From positions 68,690,501-68,754,500 of the forward strand of contig NC_091263.1 of the NCBI RefSeq assembly GCF_042477335.2: 64,000 nt of DNA. Reading direction: 5' to 3'. A model generated the notes under the pieces. It was not told the DNA's origin, did not search any database, and worked only from the letters and a program-made list of their open reading frames with translations. Each line of letters begins with the position of its first letter. Positions within the stretch are counted from its first letter, which is position 1. The position numbers were made by a program, and so were the translations under genes. Shown here in pieces: positions 44,580 through 56,214 of the stretch. The DNA comes from Ovis canadensis (Eukaryota; Chordata; Mammalia; Artiodactyla; Bovidae).

Positions 44580-47500
44580 GGGGGGAGAAGTGGCCGTCAC
44601 CCCAGCTTCCCCAGCCCAGAGCCCACTGCCAGGGGCCGGCTCACCCCCTCCACCAGCCCTGTCCGCAGCGGAGGGGCTCCAGACCCAGCCCCGAGGGCCC
44701 TGCTGTGATGGGCACTGAATCCCAGACCGCCGATTCACAGGGGGTGGAGCCCCTGCTGCTGGGCGTGGGCTCAGCCCCCTCCGCTGAAGACAGACGGCCC
44801 CTCCCTCAAGGTCACACCCCTCCCCCAAGGTCACACCCCTCCCCTGGGTGCCCCATCCAGCTCCCAGGGGGGAGTGGTCATGTCTCCCCCAGGCAGGACA
44901 GTTCTGCCTTTTAGCAGAATTAAAAGGCCCTCTCGGGGCCTTCAAGCTTGGAGGGTGCACAGGGGGTGCAGAAGCTGGCCTTGGGTCTCCCTCTGCCGGG
45001 TCTGCTTCCCACCGCCCCCTTTCACAGCTGGGACCCCAGACTCTCCCTGATGAATGAACCCCATCTCAGAATGGGCTTCCCAAAGAGCCCCGCCAGAGCC
45101 ACCAGCTCTGATCTTCCTCGCGCCCCACTCTCCCTGAGATTGGAGCCAGGGGACATGCTGACCCAGAGTCCAGACCAGACTCCAGGTGCCCAGGACCCCA
45201 AATCCCTGCCCCAGGGGCCCAGACAGGCTCCCAGCATCTGCCAGCAGCCTCTTCTGAGTCAGTGCCTCTTGAGGGCTGGTTGGAGTGGTGACTGGGAGCT
45301 CAGAGCTGAAACTGGCCAGGCCCTGGACAGAAGAGATGGCCCAAGTAGGGAGCCAGGAGCTCGCTGTCTCAGGCTCAGAACTCTGCGTCCGAGAGATCCA
45401 AATTTGATTCTGGCCTCAAAGGTTGTAATGAGGGTATATATTTGGTCTAGTTAGGGATATAGGCTGTTTCTGCTGAGCAGTTTATTCTTTAGCTGGGTTC
45501 ATAACATAAATATTTAGACAGTTGGAGTGTATGTCTCCATTTGTCCTCTTGCTGCTGATCCTCAAAATTTTAGGGGTGGGTCTGCACTTCACCACCACCC
45601 CCTCCCCTCACTCGCCCGCTCACTGTTACTCTCACTTAACACACTTCTCTGTGCCCCCGTGAGCACCGGACACTCCTGGAACTCTCAACTCCAGGTCCGG
45701 AGCACCACCGAGGTGTCTTCACTCAAGACACTGGTCCCAAGCCGGCCAGCCCTGGCACGTGCTCTCGTGCAGTGCCTCCTAGCCGGGCTTCATTGCCCTT
45801 CCCAGCCTGGCCCCACACTGTCTTTCCTTCCTTCTGGGGTCACTGTGAAATGCCACCTAGACCCCCTTGGGGTGAAGGCCTGACCACCCCAGCTGCTGGG
45901 AGCACTCAGCCTCCCTTTGGGGATTGCCTCAGTGGAAGATAGCCCCTCGCCCACAGCGTGCCCCTCCCCGGAGCAGCCCCCACCCAGGGACCAGCCCATG
46001 AGCCCCCTTGTCCTGACTCAGGACAGCTCTGAAGGGCCCCCCAGAGGTCAGGGCTCCCTCTGCCGTCTCTGGGGCCTTCCCTGAGACGCAAGGCCCTCTG
46101 CCCACTCCTGAGTCCTGTCTCTTCCCTTCTGATCCTGGGTACTGATCAGGTACGGGTACTGATCAGGGGTACTGGTCCTGGGAGGTGCTCCCTCATGAGC
46201 CTCCTGCAGGCCCAGCTCCGCCTCAGGGCCGCGTCCTGGGAGCCCCGCCCACAACGCTGACGTAGTCCTCAGGGCGTGTCTGTCCGCAGTGCCTTCCCAT
46301 TGTAACCGACAGTTTCTCTCTCTGGCCTCCCATGATCCGGTGGATTGATGCTGGCCTGCCTAGCCCTGCTCCTGCTGTGCCCTCTGCTTGGAATCCCTCT
46401 TTATGTTCCTACACCTGCTTTAAGGGTGCCAGGGAATACACTGACTCCGTGAATATATTGAGGCCCCAGAGCAGGGCCCCACTCGGTCACCTGTCTCTCC
46501 TTGTGCGTGGCAGAGGCTTGCTAGTTGGGGACCTCACGTGCGTTTGTTGACTGGGGGAGAGGAAGGGCAGATGGTGGGAGGGAAGGATTTCTCCCCTAAC
46601 CCCTCATTCTCTCAACTGTTTGGCTAGGTCAGCAGAGCTCAGGAATGCTTTGTGTGGGGTTCTTGGCGAGGTGATTTGCAGCTTGTCGTAAAGGAGAGGG
46701 TGATGAGAGGGAGAAGGCTCCCAAGGAGACCGGGAGCCCATGAATCTTCTGGGAATCAGCAGACATGGAGGGGGTGTTTGGGTCTCCGTATGCCGTGGGC
46801 TTGGCACAGGGAGGTCCCCACAGAGGCGGACATCGCCCGCCTCAGAGGGCAAGTGGCATCTGGGTTGCATGGTCTTTGCATGAGTGCAGAGCTGAGTCAT
46901 GAGACCTGAGAGCTTGCCCTGCCAGTCCAGCCCCAGCCCTTCCACTTTACAGATGAGGAAACTGAGGTCCCGAATGGTATTGTGCTTCTCTTAAACATTC
47001 CCCCGTGTGTCAAGCATTACTGATCGTCTGTATTCTGTGTCCTCCAGGGCAAGGTCATGGAGTAGGTGAGTGTGAGGTGTGTGAAAATTGGAGACAATAT
47101 GAAAGGAACTCAGTGGAGAGAAAGAGAGTGGGTTGTCCAGGCAGGCTGGCCAGGAAGTGCCAGGGCAGGTGGCTGTAAGCTGAGTGTGTCCCCAGGCTCC
47201 ACAGCTGGGTGTTTCGTCCATCCTGGCTTAGCTGGTTCGTGCAGGGTCAGGAAGACCAAAGCCCACCTTTCCTCACACCCAGCATGCACCGGGCAGGCTG
47301 CCTCCATTTCCACCCTAACCTGCACTTGCCAGCCAGGGGCGTATGGGCAAAACCAGGGCCTCTCTGTGTCTCAGCTCCCGTCTTTAGAATAGGGATGATA
47401 AATCCTGCCCCAGTGTAGCAAGGATGACTGAGAGTGGCTGTACAGCAGGTACGCAGGTGTTGAGGCGCATGCCCTGTGGGACCGTGGGGCCGGCTGAGTG

Positions 47501-47790
47501 CAGGGTCTCAGGGGGCTCGTTAGGATGGCCTCTGCCCCACCAGCCCTCTAGGGCTCATGCTTCCAGTGGGCGGTAATGGATTCTTGGGGGCAAGTTCGTT
47601 GTCCTTTTGGGATATTCCTGCTTCCACACATCAGCACATCTTCCTGAGGCCTCCTTGAATCTGGTGCCCTGGACTAGGGGAGCCAGCCAGTTCCCTGGTG
47701 CTGGGCCAGAGGCTAGAGGCGCATCCCTGACTGCGGGCCCGAGCCCCTGTGTCCAGCCCACCTCTGCCTGGAGAGACGGCCACGTTCACT
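44580..47790. other. CLEC3B intron 2
   Basis: GC-rich intron. Holds a short tandem (AAGGTCACACCCCTCCC twice at about 44808-44842), a TACTGATCAG short tandem at about 46138-46172, and MIR scraps at about 46945-46985 and 47350-47460. No exon of another gene recognised. Confidence 0.5.
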
Positions 47791-47793
47791 CAC

Positions 47794-47892
47794 CCGTCTG
47801 CAAGGCCTGCTGCTCCTTCAGCAGGGCCACCTCCTGGGCCAGGCTGTCCAGCTGAGTCTTGAGCTCCTCCAGCATCTTCGGACTCACGGCAT
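47794..47892 (-). CDS. CLEC3B: CLEC3B exon 2, trimerisation coiled coil
   Basis: This exon encodes residues 37-69 plus one base of Val70 (99 nt), between a CATCCTAG acceptor and a GTGAGT donor on the - strand. The peptide DAVSPKMLEELKTQLDSLAQ continuing EVALLKEQQALQT shows heptad spacing of Met, Leu, Leu, Leu, Val and Leu. This matches the tetranectin alpha-helical bundle that holds three chains together. It is nearly identical to human except for conservative changes such as SPKML for TKMF. The exon is symmetric (phase 1 at both ends). Confidence 0.96.
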
Positions 47893-47894
47893 CT

Positions 47895-49960
47895 AGGATG
47901 AAGTCAGAAGGAAGTGGGGACAATCCCATGATGAAGGCAGTAGGGATGGGGGCAGGGCAGGGACTGGAGGGGCGGACCACCGTCAGCCACAAGGGGACAG
48001 GGGATGACCCCTCGACCTTGATGTCGTGGCAGACTCTGTCTCTCTGTTCCTGCCAGTGGTCATCCAAGGGATTGCTCGTGATTTCCCTTCTGCCGGGGAC
48101 CCTCCTGCACTTGCTTTTGCTAACATGAGACCTGTGCTGCATTGTGTAGGAGGGATCAGATGGGATGGCGACGGGCAGGGGTGGGGAGGGGGTGCAGGCA
48201 GAGCCTTCGGTGACCACCCCAGACCCCGACCACCCTCCCAGCTCCAGAGGAGAACAGAGCACAGGAAGCAGGGCCAGGGGCCCCGGAGACCTCCCAGGTG
48301 TACTTTCCCGGAGGAACAACACGCAGACCAGCAGGGCGGGCGGAACAGGGAGAGCCAGTCAGGCACTCCGCTCTCGCTCTGTCCGCTGCTCTGCGGGCCT
48401 CCAGCGCCCTGGGCCTCCACGGGCTCTGCACGGAGACCACATGGAGCTGGGGTGCAAGTGTGACAGCTGCAGAGGGCCAGGGCATTGTCTGGTGTGACCT
48501 TCTTGTCCATGTGATGAGATCTGTGATTTACACGTTCGAATAAATACATACAACATCTTTGGTAAACTTGAGAAATTAGCAACTCTTTTCCACATTTAAA
48601 AATTCTGTTATTTGCCTTTGGAACTGTGTATCCTTTACAAAGAACATCCTTGCTGGCAATTTTAGCTAACATTTGTGGACACACCGTGCATGCCACGAGT
48701 CCTCTTTTTTTTTAATGAACATTTTGTAGAAGGTAACAGAGCCATATAATTTTTAAAGACCCAAACAGTTCAAAATGTTCTAGTCTCTTTCCCAGTCAAT
48801 CTGCTCTCAGCTCTCTAGTTTCTCTTCCCAGAGACAATCACTGTTGCTAACTCTCGTGAATCCTTCCAGAAAAGTTCTTTGCATATACAAGTAAATATGT
48901 ATTTTTTTCTTTGAAATAAATATAATATTTTTATATAAATCCATTTTTCAAAACAAATGTTACATAAGTATCCATTCTGTTTTGAATTTTTTGTTGTTTA
49001 CTTTATGGACTGAACCTTGGGGATTATTCCTGTCGGCACCGGGACCCGCCCATTCTGTGTCGCAGGCCTGTAGGGCTCCGTGGTCCTAAAGTGCCCTTGC
49101 GTACATCGTCCATGGACCATGGGCAGCTGTCCATTTACAGTGGAGGCTCCGGGAGGGGCCTGAGGGCAGCTATGAGCCCCGGCCTTGCCTCCTCTGGGCC
49201 TTTGGCCCCAGGCCAGCCGTTTGCTTGCCTGCATCAGCACTCTGGTCTCCTGGGGGGTGACAGCCCCCTGCATTGCCATGACACTCCACTAGTGTTGTCT
49301 CAACACAGCCCGGGGTGACCTCACTACAGGCCGGGCTCCAAGGGCAGGCCTTGCTGAGGCCAGGGCCGCCCAAGGACACCCCGGGCCCAGAGGCCGTGGA
49401 GGGAGAGCAAAGCTGCCTCCACTGTCCTGGATCAGCCTTGAACAGTTTCATTTCCTGAAGGCTGTGATGCACCATAGAACTACAAACTGTCCCCTGTGCA
49501 TTACATTATACCCTGTGTTCCAGAAGCCTTCCGTGTTTTTCTTTCGTTAAATCCTCCCAACCAACCTTTTGAGCCAAGGCCCCCATCTCTGTTTCACAGT
49601 TGAGAAGCCTGAGGTTCAGAGACGACAAGGTGGAGCCTTGTCAGCCCTCCCTAGAGGAGTCGGACATCTCCAGGCTGCTGAGCCAAAGGTGTGGTTTCTC
49701 TTAAAATCTTGGGGAGGTGGGGGAGGAGTGTGTGTCCGTTAAGGTGATCTGGAAGGTTCTTTCCGATTCTAAGAGCCCGTGACTCCGACAGTCTGACAGC
49801 TGCCCCTGCGGCTGGAGAATTCACCCAGGTCCCAGTTGGTGAGGGTGGGGGTGGGGGGGACTTCACTGTTCCCTGGGCTCGTGGAGAAGGGAAGGGAAGG
49901 AGAAAACGGAGGGTGAGGGCCAGTCAAGGAGAGAGCGGCCAGCTCCCGCACCCACCTCCT
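47895..49960. other. CLEC3B intron 1
   Basis: Contains an AT-rich ancient L1-like fragment at about 48695-49000 (AAAGTTCTTTGCATATACAA; GTAAATATGTAT), and an antisense MIR at about 49510-49640. The 237- and 178-codon ORFs here are GC shadows or extend exon 2. Confidence 0.5.
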
Positions 49961-49963
49961 TAC

Positions 49964-50072
49964 CTTTCTTGGCATTTGCAGCCTTCTTGACCTTGGCGGC
50001 GGGGGCCTCGGCGGCGACCTGGGTCAGGAGAGAGAAGAGGCAGAGGAGCACACAGGGCCCCCAGAGCTCCAT
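49964..50072 (-). CDS. CLEC3B: CLEC3B exon 1, signal peptide and heparin-binding tail
   Basis: The start codon is at 50072-50070 on the - strand. The first 21 residues (MELWGPCVLLCLFSLLTQVAA) form a classical signal peptide, and the mature protein should begin EAPAAKVKKAANAKK. The six lysines in residues 27-36 correspond to the human exon-1 Lys cluster implicated in heparin and plasminogen binding. The exon ends one base into Asp37 with a GTAAGG donor. A GCA trinucleotide tract lies directly in front of the ATG. Only this ATG gives a signal peptide. Confidence 0.95.
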
Positions 50073-50092
50073 GCTGCTGCTGCTGCTGCTGC
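50073..50092 (-). repeat. GCA trinucleotide tract abutting the CLEC3B start codon
   Basis: On the + strand this reads CTG/GCT repeats; on the gene strand it is an uninterrupted run of about six to seven GCA units ending directly at the ATG. It lies in the presumed 5' UTR. Such tracts are commonly length-variable. Confidence 0.85.
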
Positions 50093-50345
50093 CTGCGGTG
50101 GGCCTGGGTCAGAGAGCACTGGCCGCTGGGGCCCGAGCTGCGTGTCTTAAGGCCGTGGCCACAAGGACCTCTGTCCAGGAAACCCTCCCAAAGTCGGCTG
50201 CAGGAGTGCCAAAAAAAAAAAAAAATCTTTCAAAAAGAGGAAGGCCTGGGAGCCACAGAACCTGGCTGCTGCTCGGGGAACACCCACCCAGCATCCTGGC
50301 CCCGCCCTCTGAAACAGTCATTGTTTTCTAGGATTCTGAAAAATA
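50093..50345 (-). promoter_or_regulatory. Presumed CLEC3B 5' UTR and proximal promoter
   Basis: This is the sequence upstream of the CLEC3B ATG on the - strand. The first about 130 bases are GC-rich, and I see no clear TATA box; a TTAAGA lies about 75 bases before the ATG. An oligo-A/T tract at about 50211-50225 interrupts it. No experimentally known element is recognised, so the call rests on position only. Confidence 0.35.
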
Positions 50346-50540
50346 CATGCTTGTCCTCAGAGCTCACATCTGCTGGGCAGTTCTTGGGCAGGCGCTGGGT
50401 CACGCTTTTCCCTGGCCTCACAGAGGCCTCACACCAGAAATGTGAGGCGGGTGCTGGCATTTCTCCATTTTATAGTTGAGGAAACTGAGGCTCAGTGAGG
50501 TTAAGGGAGCCTAAGCTACCGGACCTGTTAGAGGCAGCAC
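50345..50540 (-). repeat. MIR SINE, antisense
   Basis: CCATTTTATAGTTGAGGAAA and CTGAGGCTCAGTGAGGTTAA are the antisense MIR core. Confidence 0.85.
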
Positions 50541-51379
50541 TGGTATCTGACCCCAGCCCGGGTGCAGAACAGTCATGGAACCGTGTCTCCTTAGGGAGAG
50601 AGCTGGGGCTCACTGCCAAATTGTCTGGAGTGTTTGCTGCGATTCTTTTGTAGTTCTGCGTCTGTGTTCTTGGTGCATGTTTGGTTAAAAATACAAAGAA
50701 GACCTTTCTTTTCTTGCCTCACTCTCTGTTGTTCAACCATCCTTTCCTGAAGCCGAGGTGACCGTGGTGGGAAAGGGGCAGCCTGGTGTCCCAGAGTGGT
50801 GTCAGATGGAGCAGGGAGGAAAGAATGCCCCCAGGAAGGGGAGCCTGGTGTGGGGTGTCAGGACGCAACAGGGTGGAAGGGGGCACCCCCTGGGGGAACA
50901 GAGGTCCTCCATGGAGTGTTGGAGTCCCGGTGAGGAGAAGAGATCTGCATGGGAGAGCAGATGGGGGCACATGGGAGAGAGTGGTTACACATCAAATAAG
51001 TACATTTATTAAAGAAAGAAAGAAAAAAAAAAAGACCACGGGAGCCAGGTCTCTCATTGTCAGGAAAGGGAGATACAAATACATAGAGAAAACATAGGGA
51101 ATGTTTCCTACCGTGTAGGATTGAAATTGGAGCTGTCGGGGTGCAGTTGTGGACTTTGACACATGAAGCCCAGTCTGCAGCTGTCCACGGAAATGTGCGC
51201 TTCAGTCCCCCAGCCAGACGTCTGGGTGGAGCAGCAGCCCCACCAAAGGCTTGAGCTCGCCTGGCATCCAAGCGCCGGCTTCTCAATATGGCTTTCCACG
51301 AAAAGGAACCGCAGCACCTTGGAGCAACGGCTCATTCCAGGGCTGCGGCAGGAAAAGGAGAAACTAAGCCCAGCACAAG

Positions 51380-52142
51380 TTATTTTGCCAGAACATAAGA
51401 AAATGTTTAAAGAAGGGTGAAAACGTGGCAGGACACGGAACCAGCTTGAAGGAGCTTCTTAGGGCCCAAATCGGGGACAGTTTGAGCATCAAAACAGTGA
51501 CGATAACAGTCAAATGGGAAACCATGAGCGCAGACAGATACAAATAAATAAGTGAATACTCTGGAAGTCTGACAAGCAATGGGAACTTTTCATTGTCTCA
51601 GATTATTTGCCCACAAAATCCTTACTAACTCCAAAGAGGAAAGAGTCCTCTTGCAACGGAGAAGCCTGGCAGACGTCACTTTAATGAAGTGACCGAGGTC
51701 AGCATCGTCAGTAACGGACCCAACAGAGAGCCTGCAGCCCTCAAGCACCTGATGGGCTGGGGGAAGACTCCTGCTGAGGGCACAGTGCACAAGCCCAACC
51801 GAGGGGCTCTCTCCACAGCAACTGCCCAGCAGTCTTCAGAACTGTCCAGGACACATCTGAGGACACGAAGGAGGTCACAGACACAGAACAGCAAATGCGC
51901 TGTGCTCTGGACCAGACCCTTCTGCTCTCTGGATGCCCCGGGACGGGGTGAGGAGCACGTGGCAGGGATGGTAGGTCATGATGATGGAAGAGAGGGGCCT
52001 CGGCCACAGGGATCAAGCACTAAAGCGGGAGGAGGTGATAGGGCATCAGGTCAATGACTCCCTTGGAAATGGCTCAGGGGAAAAACGTTCTCTGTGCTGT
52101 AGTTGCAGATTTTCTGTGAACTTCAGATGATTCTACAAGAAA
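51380..52142 (+). repeat. Ancient L1 3'-end fragment
   Basis: GCAGACGTCACTTTAATGAA, CAGAACTGTCCAGGACACAT, and CTGTAGTTGCAGATTTTCTG resemble an old L1 3' UTR. Decayed; family uncertain. Confidence 0.45.
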
Positions 52143-53115
52143 ATGCAGCGCTGTGTAACTCAGGCTTTTCTTGCAGGGACCCCCGCCTTGCTCTGTCTGA
52201 TCTGGGCAGGGACGTGGCTGCAGCCTGCTGGGCCAGGCCCCGCCCTGCGGTCCCCCAGCGCCGGAGCCTGGGGCAGGCAGCAGGAGCTCCGTGCGGTTGG
52301 CCGTTCCTGTCTGGGCCAGCCCTCACGTTCTCAGAGTACAAGAGAGCTTTATATTCTCAGCCAGGCCCTCAGTGGGACGTTAAGGGCCAAAGATTAAGCA
52401 ACCCACGAGGGAGTCTTGCTTCCTGGAACTCTGGGTGGGTAGCACACGACAAGAGAAATTATGGTTCTCTTTTTCTTTTTAAAACTCCATTGCCTTCCTG
52501 ATTGTCTCTCCTTGGCTCTTGGGCAGCAGGGAAATGGGAGGAGTCTGTTTCCGGGTACAAGGCCAGGGCAGGCCCGATTGTGGAGGCCGTGCCCTGGGTA
52601 GGCTGGGGAGGAGGTCCTAGAGGAGCCACTCAGAAGCCTGGAACTCTCTGCCCTGGGGCTTATCCTGCAGGAGCCGCATGGGAGCTGGGCTGCATCCGGC
52701 CTGCCTGGGACTGTTCTCACCCGGCCAGTCCCTCAGTCACTGCACCACGTGCCCCTGTCATTGTGTGGCCCTGGGGGTGCAAGGCACCCACTGTGCCAGC
52801 GGGGCTGCGGTGGCCTCTCCAGAGGCAAGTAGCCCACCACCTCTCAATCTCTGAGCTAGAAAGCTGAGTGGAAGAGGCTGCCTGCTTTAACCGCCTCTCG
52901 ATATATGATGTCCTTTTCCATTGATTTCCATGTGCCTTCCTGGAACGAGCAGCTCATTACTCTACAAAATAGCTGGTTCCATCATTAGACGCTTGGCTTT
53001 TTATAAAGTCCCCCTGTGCTGAGGCAGTGCCCTGGTGCACCAGAACAGTTGTTTAAGGGGTCAGCAAATGTCAGCAATATACAGCCTTGACATGCTCCTT
53101 TCCCGATTTGGAAGC
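52143..53115. other. Intergenic, no recognised element
   Basis: Unique-looking. No conserved ORF or splice-linked coding exon recognised. Confidence 0.45.
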
Positions 53116-53117
53116 AG

Positions 53118-53987
53118 TCACCCTGCTTATTTACTTAGATGCAGAGTACATCATGCGGAATGCCGGGCTGGATGAAGCACAGGCTGCAATCAAGACTGCC
53201 GGGAAAAACAGCAATAACCTCAGATACACAGATGACACCACCCTTATGGCAGAAAGCGAAGAAGAACTAAAGAGCCTCTTGATGAAAGTGAAAGAGGAGA
53301 GTGAAAAAGTTGGCTTAAAGCTCAACATTCAGAAAACTAAGATTATGGCATCCAGTCCCATCACTTCATGGCAAATAGACGGGGAAACAATGGAAACAGT
53401 GACAGACTTTATTTTCTTGGGCTCCAAAATCATTGCAGATGGTGACTGCAGGCATGAAATTAAAAGACACCTGCTCCCTGGAAGAAAAGCTATGACCAAT
53501 CTAGAAAGCATATTAAAAAGCTGAGACATTACTTTGCCGACAAAGGTCTATATAGTCAAAGCTGTGGTTTTTACAGTAGTCATGTATGGATGTGAGAGTT
53601 GGACCATAAATAAAGCTGAGCACTGAAGAATCAATGCTTTTGAACTGTGGTGTTGGAGAAGACTCTTGAGAGTCCCATGGACTTCAAGGAGATCCAACTA
53701 GTCCATCCTAAAGGAAATCAGTCCTGAATATTCATTGGAAGGACTGATGCTGAAGCTGAAACGCTAATAGTTTGGCCACCTGATGTGAAGAACTAACTCA
53801 TTGGAAAAGACTCTGATGCTGGGAAAGACTGAAGGCAGGAGGAGAAGAGGACGACAGAAGATGAGATGGCTAGATGGCATCCCTGACTCAATGTACATGA
53901 GTTTGAGTAAACTCTGGGAGATGGTGATGGACAGGGAAGCCTGGCGTGCTGCAAAGACTCAGACTCGACTGAGTGACTGAACTGACA
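53118..53987 (+). mobile_element. BovB LINE, 3' 0.87 kb
   Basis: The frame from about 53126 to 53524 encodes part of the BovB reverse transcriptase, with the catalytic box as YTDD, then ELKSLLMKVKEESEKVGLKL, and stops at 53524. Downstream frames continue the C terminus, broken. It is 5'-truncated and ends GACTGAGTGACTGAACTG. BovB is a non-LTR retrotransposon believed to have entered ruminants by horizontal transfer. Confidence 0.93.
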
Positions 53988-55139
53988 ACTGAAATGTTGG
54001 CACCTGGCCTTCCGGTCCCTCCTTGATTGTCTCTTCTCCTTGGTCCTTCTCTTCCTCCCAACTTTCCTTCTAAGGTATGGTTCCTGGCCTTTTTATCTTC
54101 TTGAAAGCATCTTTGGATAGAATTCTGCTTGCCACAGTCCTCACTGTGTTTGTGTTTGTGCGTGTTCTCAAGGAGTCTGCTGTGGACAGGGGCCTGTGTC
54201 CCGTGTTCAGAATGGACACGCTATTCAGAAAGGCACTCTGTAGACACAGCATGCCTCATTCGCTGCCTACGTTGAGCTTAGGGCTGTTAACCCCCTGGGT
54301 CCTCTGGTCCAGGCCTAGTTTGCCCCGGCCAGGTGAGGACCATTTCGGCTACCTGCAGTGGACTCACCACCAGCCCTGGTGGGGCCTAGGGATTTCACCC
54401 TCCCAGCTTAAAAGACCTTCTCGTGGACCGTCCCCCAGGCCTCTACCAGCCGGAAGGGCACCAAGCAGGGGGCACTTCAGCCAGGAGATCATGCAGGGTT
54501 ACCGTTCACAAGTCAAAGGAAAGGTCTGTGCACTCACACCCCGCCCTCAGGGCCCAGTCTTCTCCCATCAATTTCCCTGCACAAAGAATCATTTTGGCAA
54601 CAAAGCCAGAGGCAGAAAAATCTGAAGAGGGCTCCGAAAGGCACATTTCATTTCAGTTTTGTTTTCTCCCTCCCAAGCTGCTGGAGATCTGAGTTATATA
54701 AAACAAGCACTGGCCACCCCACCCACGTCGTGCACGGATGAAAACATCCCCCACCCCCCACCCTCTTCGTGCACAGATGTTTCCTTTTAGCTCCGCTGGC
54801 CCTGGGTCAACAGAAATGTGGCTCGCCTATGGAGCAGAGAACTTTCCACACTCTGTTCAAAGGTAAGAACATCCAGGCTGCACATCTCCAAGAATCCTGC
54901 AAGGGCCAAAGACCAGCATCCTGTTGCCACGGTCTCAGTGACCCTCATTAGGAAAGTCACTCGTTCTTTTTGAACCTTTTGTTGGCCTGGTTCTGTTGTT
55001 CATTCAGCGAGTACTGCCTGTGCTCCTGCGTGCCAGGCCCTCGGGCACCCACAGCGCGGAAGGCAGTACACCATCTGGCCAGGTTCTCGGCTCCATGGGG
55101 CCACGTTTCAGGTTGTTTTGTCCCTAAAGGTCAGCAGTA

Positions 55140-55290
55140 TCCTAGTGGAAAGAGAGCTGGGAGCCTTGGATTCTAAGCAGAGCTCAGACATCCAGCACTT
55201 GGGTCTTCTGGGGCAAGTTATTCCAGACCCGGATATCTCTTTCATAAAACAGGATAATAATCTCTACCCTGCCTACACAACGGGATTAAA
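55140..55290 (+). repeat. MIR SINE
   Basis: GAGCCTTGGATTCTAAGCAG and ATCTCTTTCATAAAACAGG blocks. Confidence 0.72.
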
Positions 55291-55294
55291 AAAA

Positions 55295-55640
55295 AAAACA
55301 AAAAACTTTTTACTTTATTTTAGAGTATACTCGATTAACAGTGTTGTGATGGTTTCCGGTGAACAGCCGAGGGACTCATGTATCCATTATCCATATATAC
55401 AATGTATCCATTCTCCCCCAAACTCTCCTCTCATCCAGGCTGCCACATAACATTGAGCAGAATTTCATGTTATACAGCAGGTCCTTGTTGGTTATCCATT
55501 TTGAATACAGCAGTGTATCCATCTCAGACTCCCTATCTCTTGCCCTTCCCCCAACCAACCATGAGTTTGCTCTCTAAGCCTCTGCGTCTGTTTCTTCCGT
55601 AAGTTCATCTGTCATTTCTTCATAGACTTCGCACATAAGG
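55295..55640 (-). mobile_element. L1 3'-end fragment, antisense
   Basis: TTTTTTACTTTATTTTAGAG, TTGTGATGGTTTCCGGTGAA and CAGCAGGTCCTTGTTGGTTA are L1 3'-end blocks in antisense. Confidence 0.7.
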
Positions 55641-56214
55641 GATGTCATCCAGTGCTCCTCTGCACAGTGGAACCCTGGGTGTGAGGCAGCCAGGCCACCT
55701 GGAAAGGTGTGGGAGGCTGGAGGACGGGGGTGAGACGGTGCACGGCCCTCAGGGCTCCACAGCCTCTGTCCGCCACCTTCCTCCTCCCACCCCAGGGCTG
55801 AGACACTAAATTTACCTGACCTGTAAATTTGGGAGGAGTCAGTCTTGCCTGTGCAGCCCAGTTCTGCACTTACCTGATGTCTTCAGCTGTTAACAGCTCA
55901 CGCAGGAATAGAAAATCCGATTAACTGTGTAGGATACTATAGATGGCCGTCTGCCTTTTTGACACCTTTCCCCCACCCCTCCGCAAATGGCCTTAAAATT
56001 CAGCAAATACAAACCCGGTTGTGCATTTAGGGATCCTGAACATTTCACGTTATCACACAAGCCATGCACAATCTAAGTTTTGCTGGTTTCTTTTTTCCCT
56101 CATAGAACCCCTCTCTGTGCTCCAGGTCTGATTCTTAGCTCATGTCCAGAATCTGTGTGTCCCCAGGGAAGGAATGGGCTGGTGGCAGACTGCTCCCATC
56201 CAAAGCTCTGCCTC

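Larger units (their letters stand above)
44055..50150 (-). other. CLEC3B: CLEC3B (tetranectin) gene, complete coding region
   Basis: Tetranectin is a secreted homotrimeric C-type-lectin-fold protein of plasma and extracellular matrix. It binds plasminogen kringle 4, calcium and heparin, and is linked to tissue remodelling and mineralisation. Three exons on the - strand (50072-49964, 47892-47794, 44576-44176) join with phase 1 at both junctions. They total 609 nt, giving exactly 202 codons plus stop, the same length as human. Exon 1 carries the signal peptide and Lys-rich N terminus, exon 2 the trimerising coiled coil, exon 3 the whole C-type lectin-like domain. The gene is convergent with CDCP1 and lies downstream of EXOSC7 on the same strand. 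The transcription start is not determined; the 50150 edge is an estimate. Confidence 0.93.

Noticed and set aside
43840-44718. 292-codon + strand ORF, the longest in the window
   Set aside because: It lies antisense to CLEC3B exon 3 and its flanks. High GC suppresses stop codons, the peptide is low-complexity, and the opposite strand matches tetranectin exactly.
47786-48696. - strand ORFs of 178 and 237 codons
   Set aside because: The first is exon 2 of CLEC3B read into its intron; the second is a different frame without homology.
53087-53524. 145-codon ORF with reverse-transcriptase motifs as a host gene
   Set aside because: It is the 5'-truncated BovB remnant, with stops directly downstream and no intron structure.
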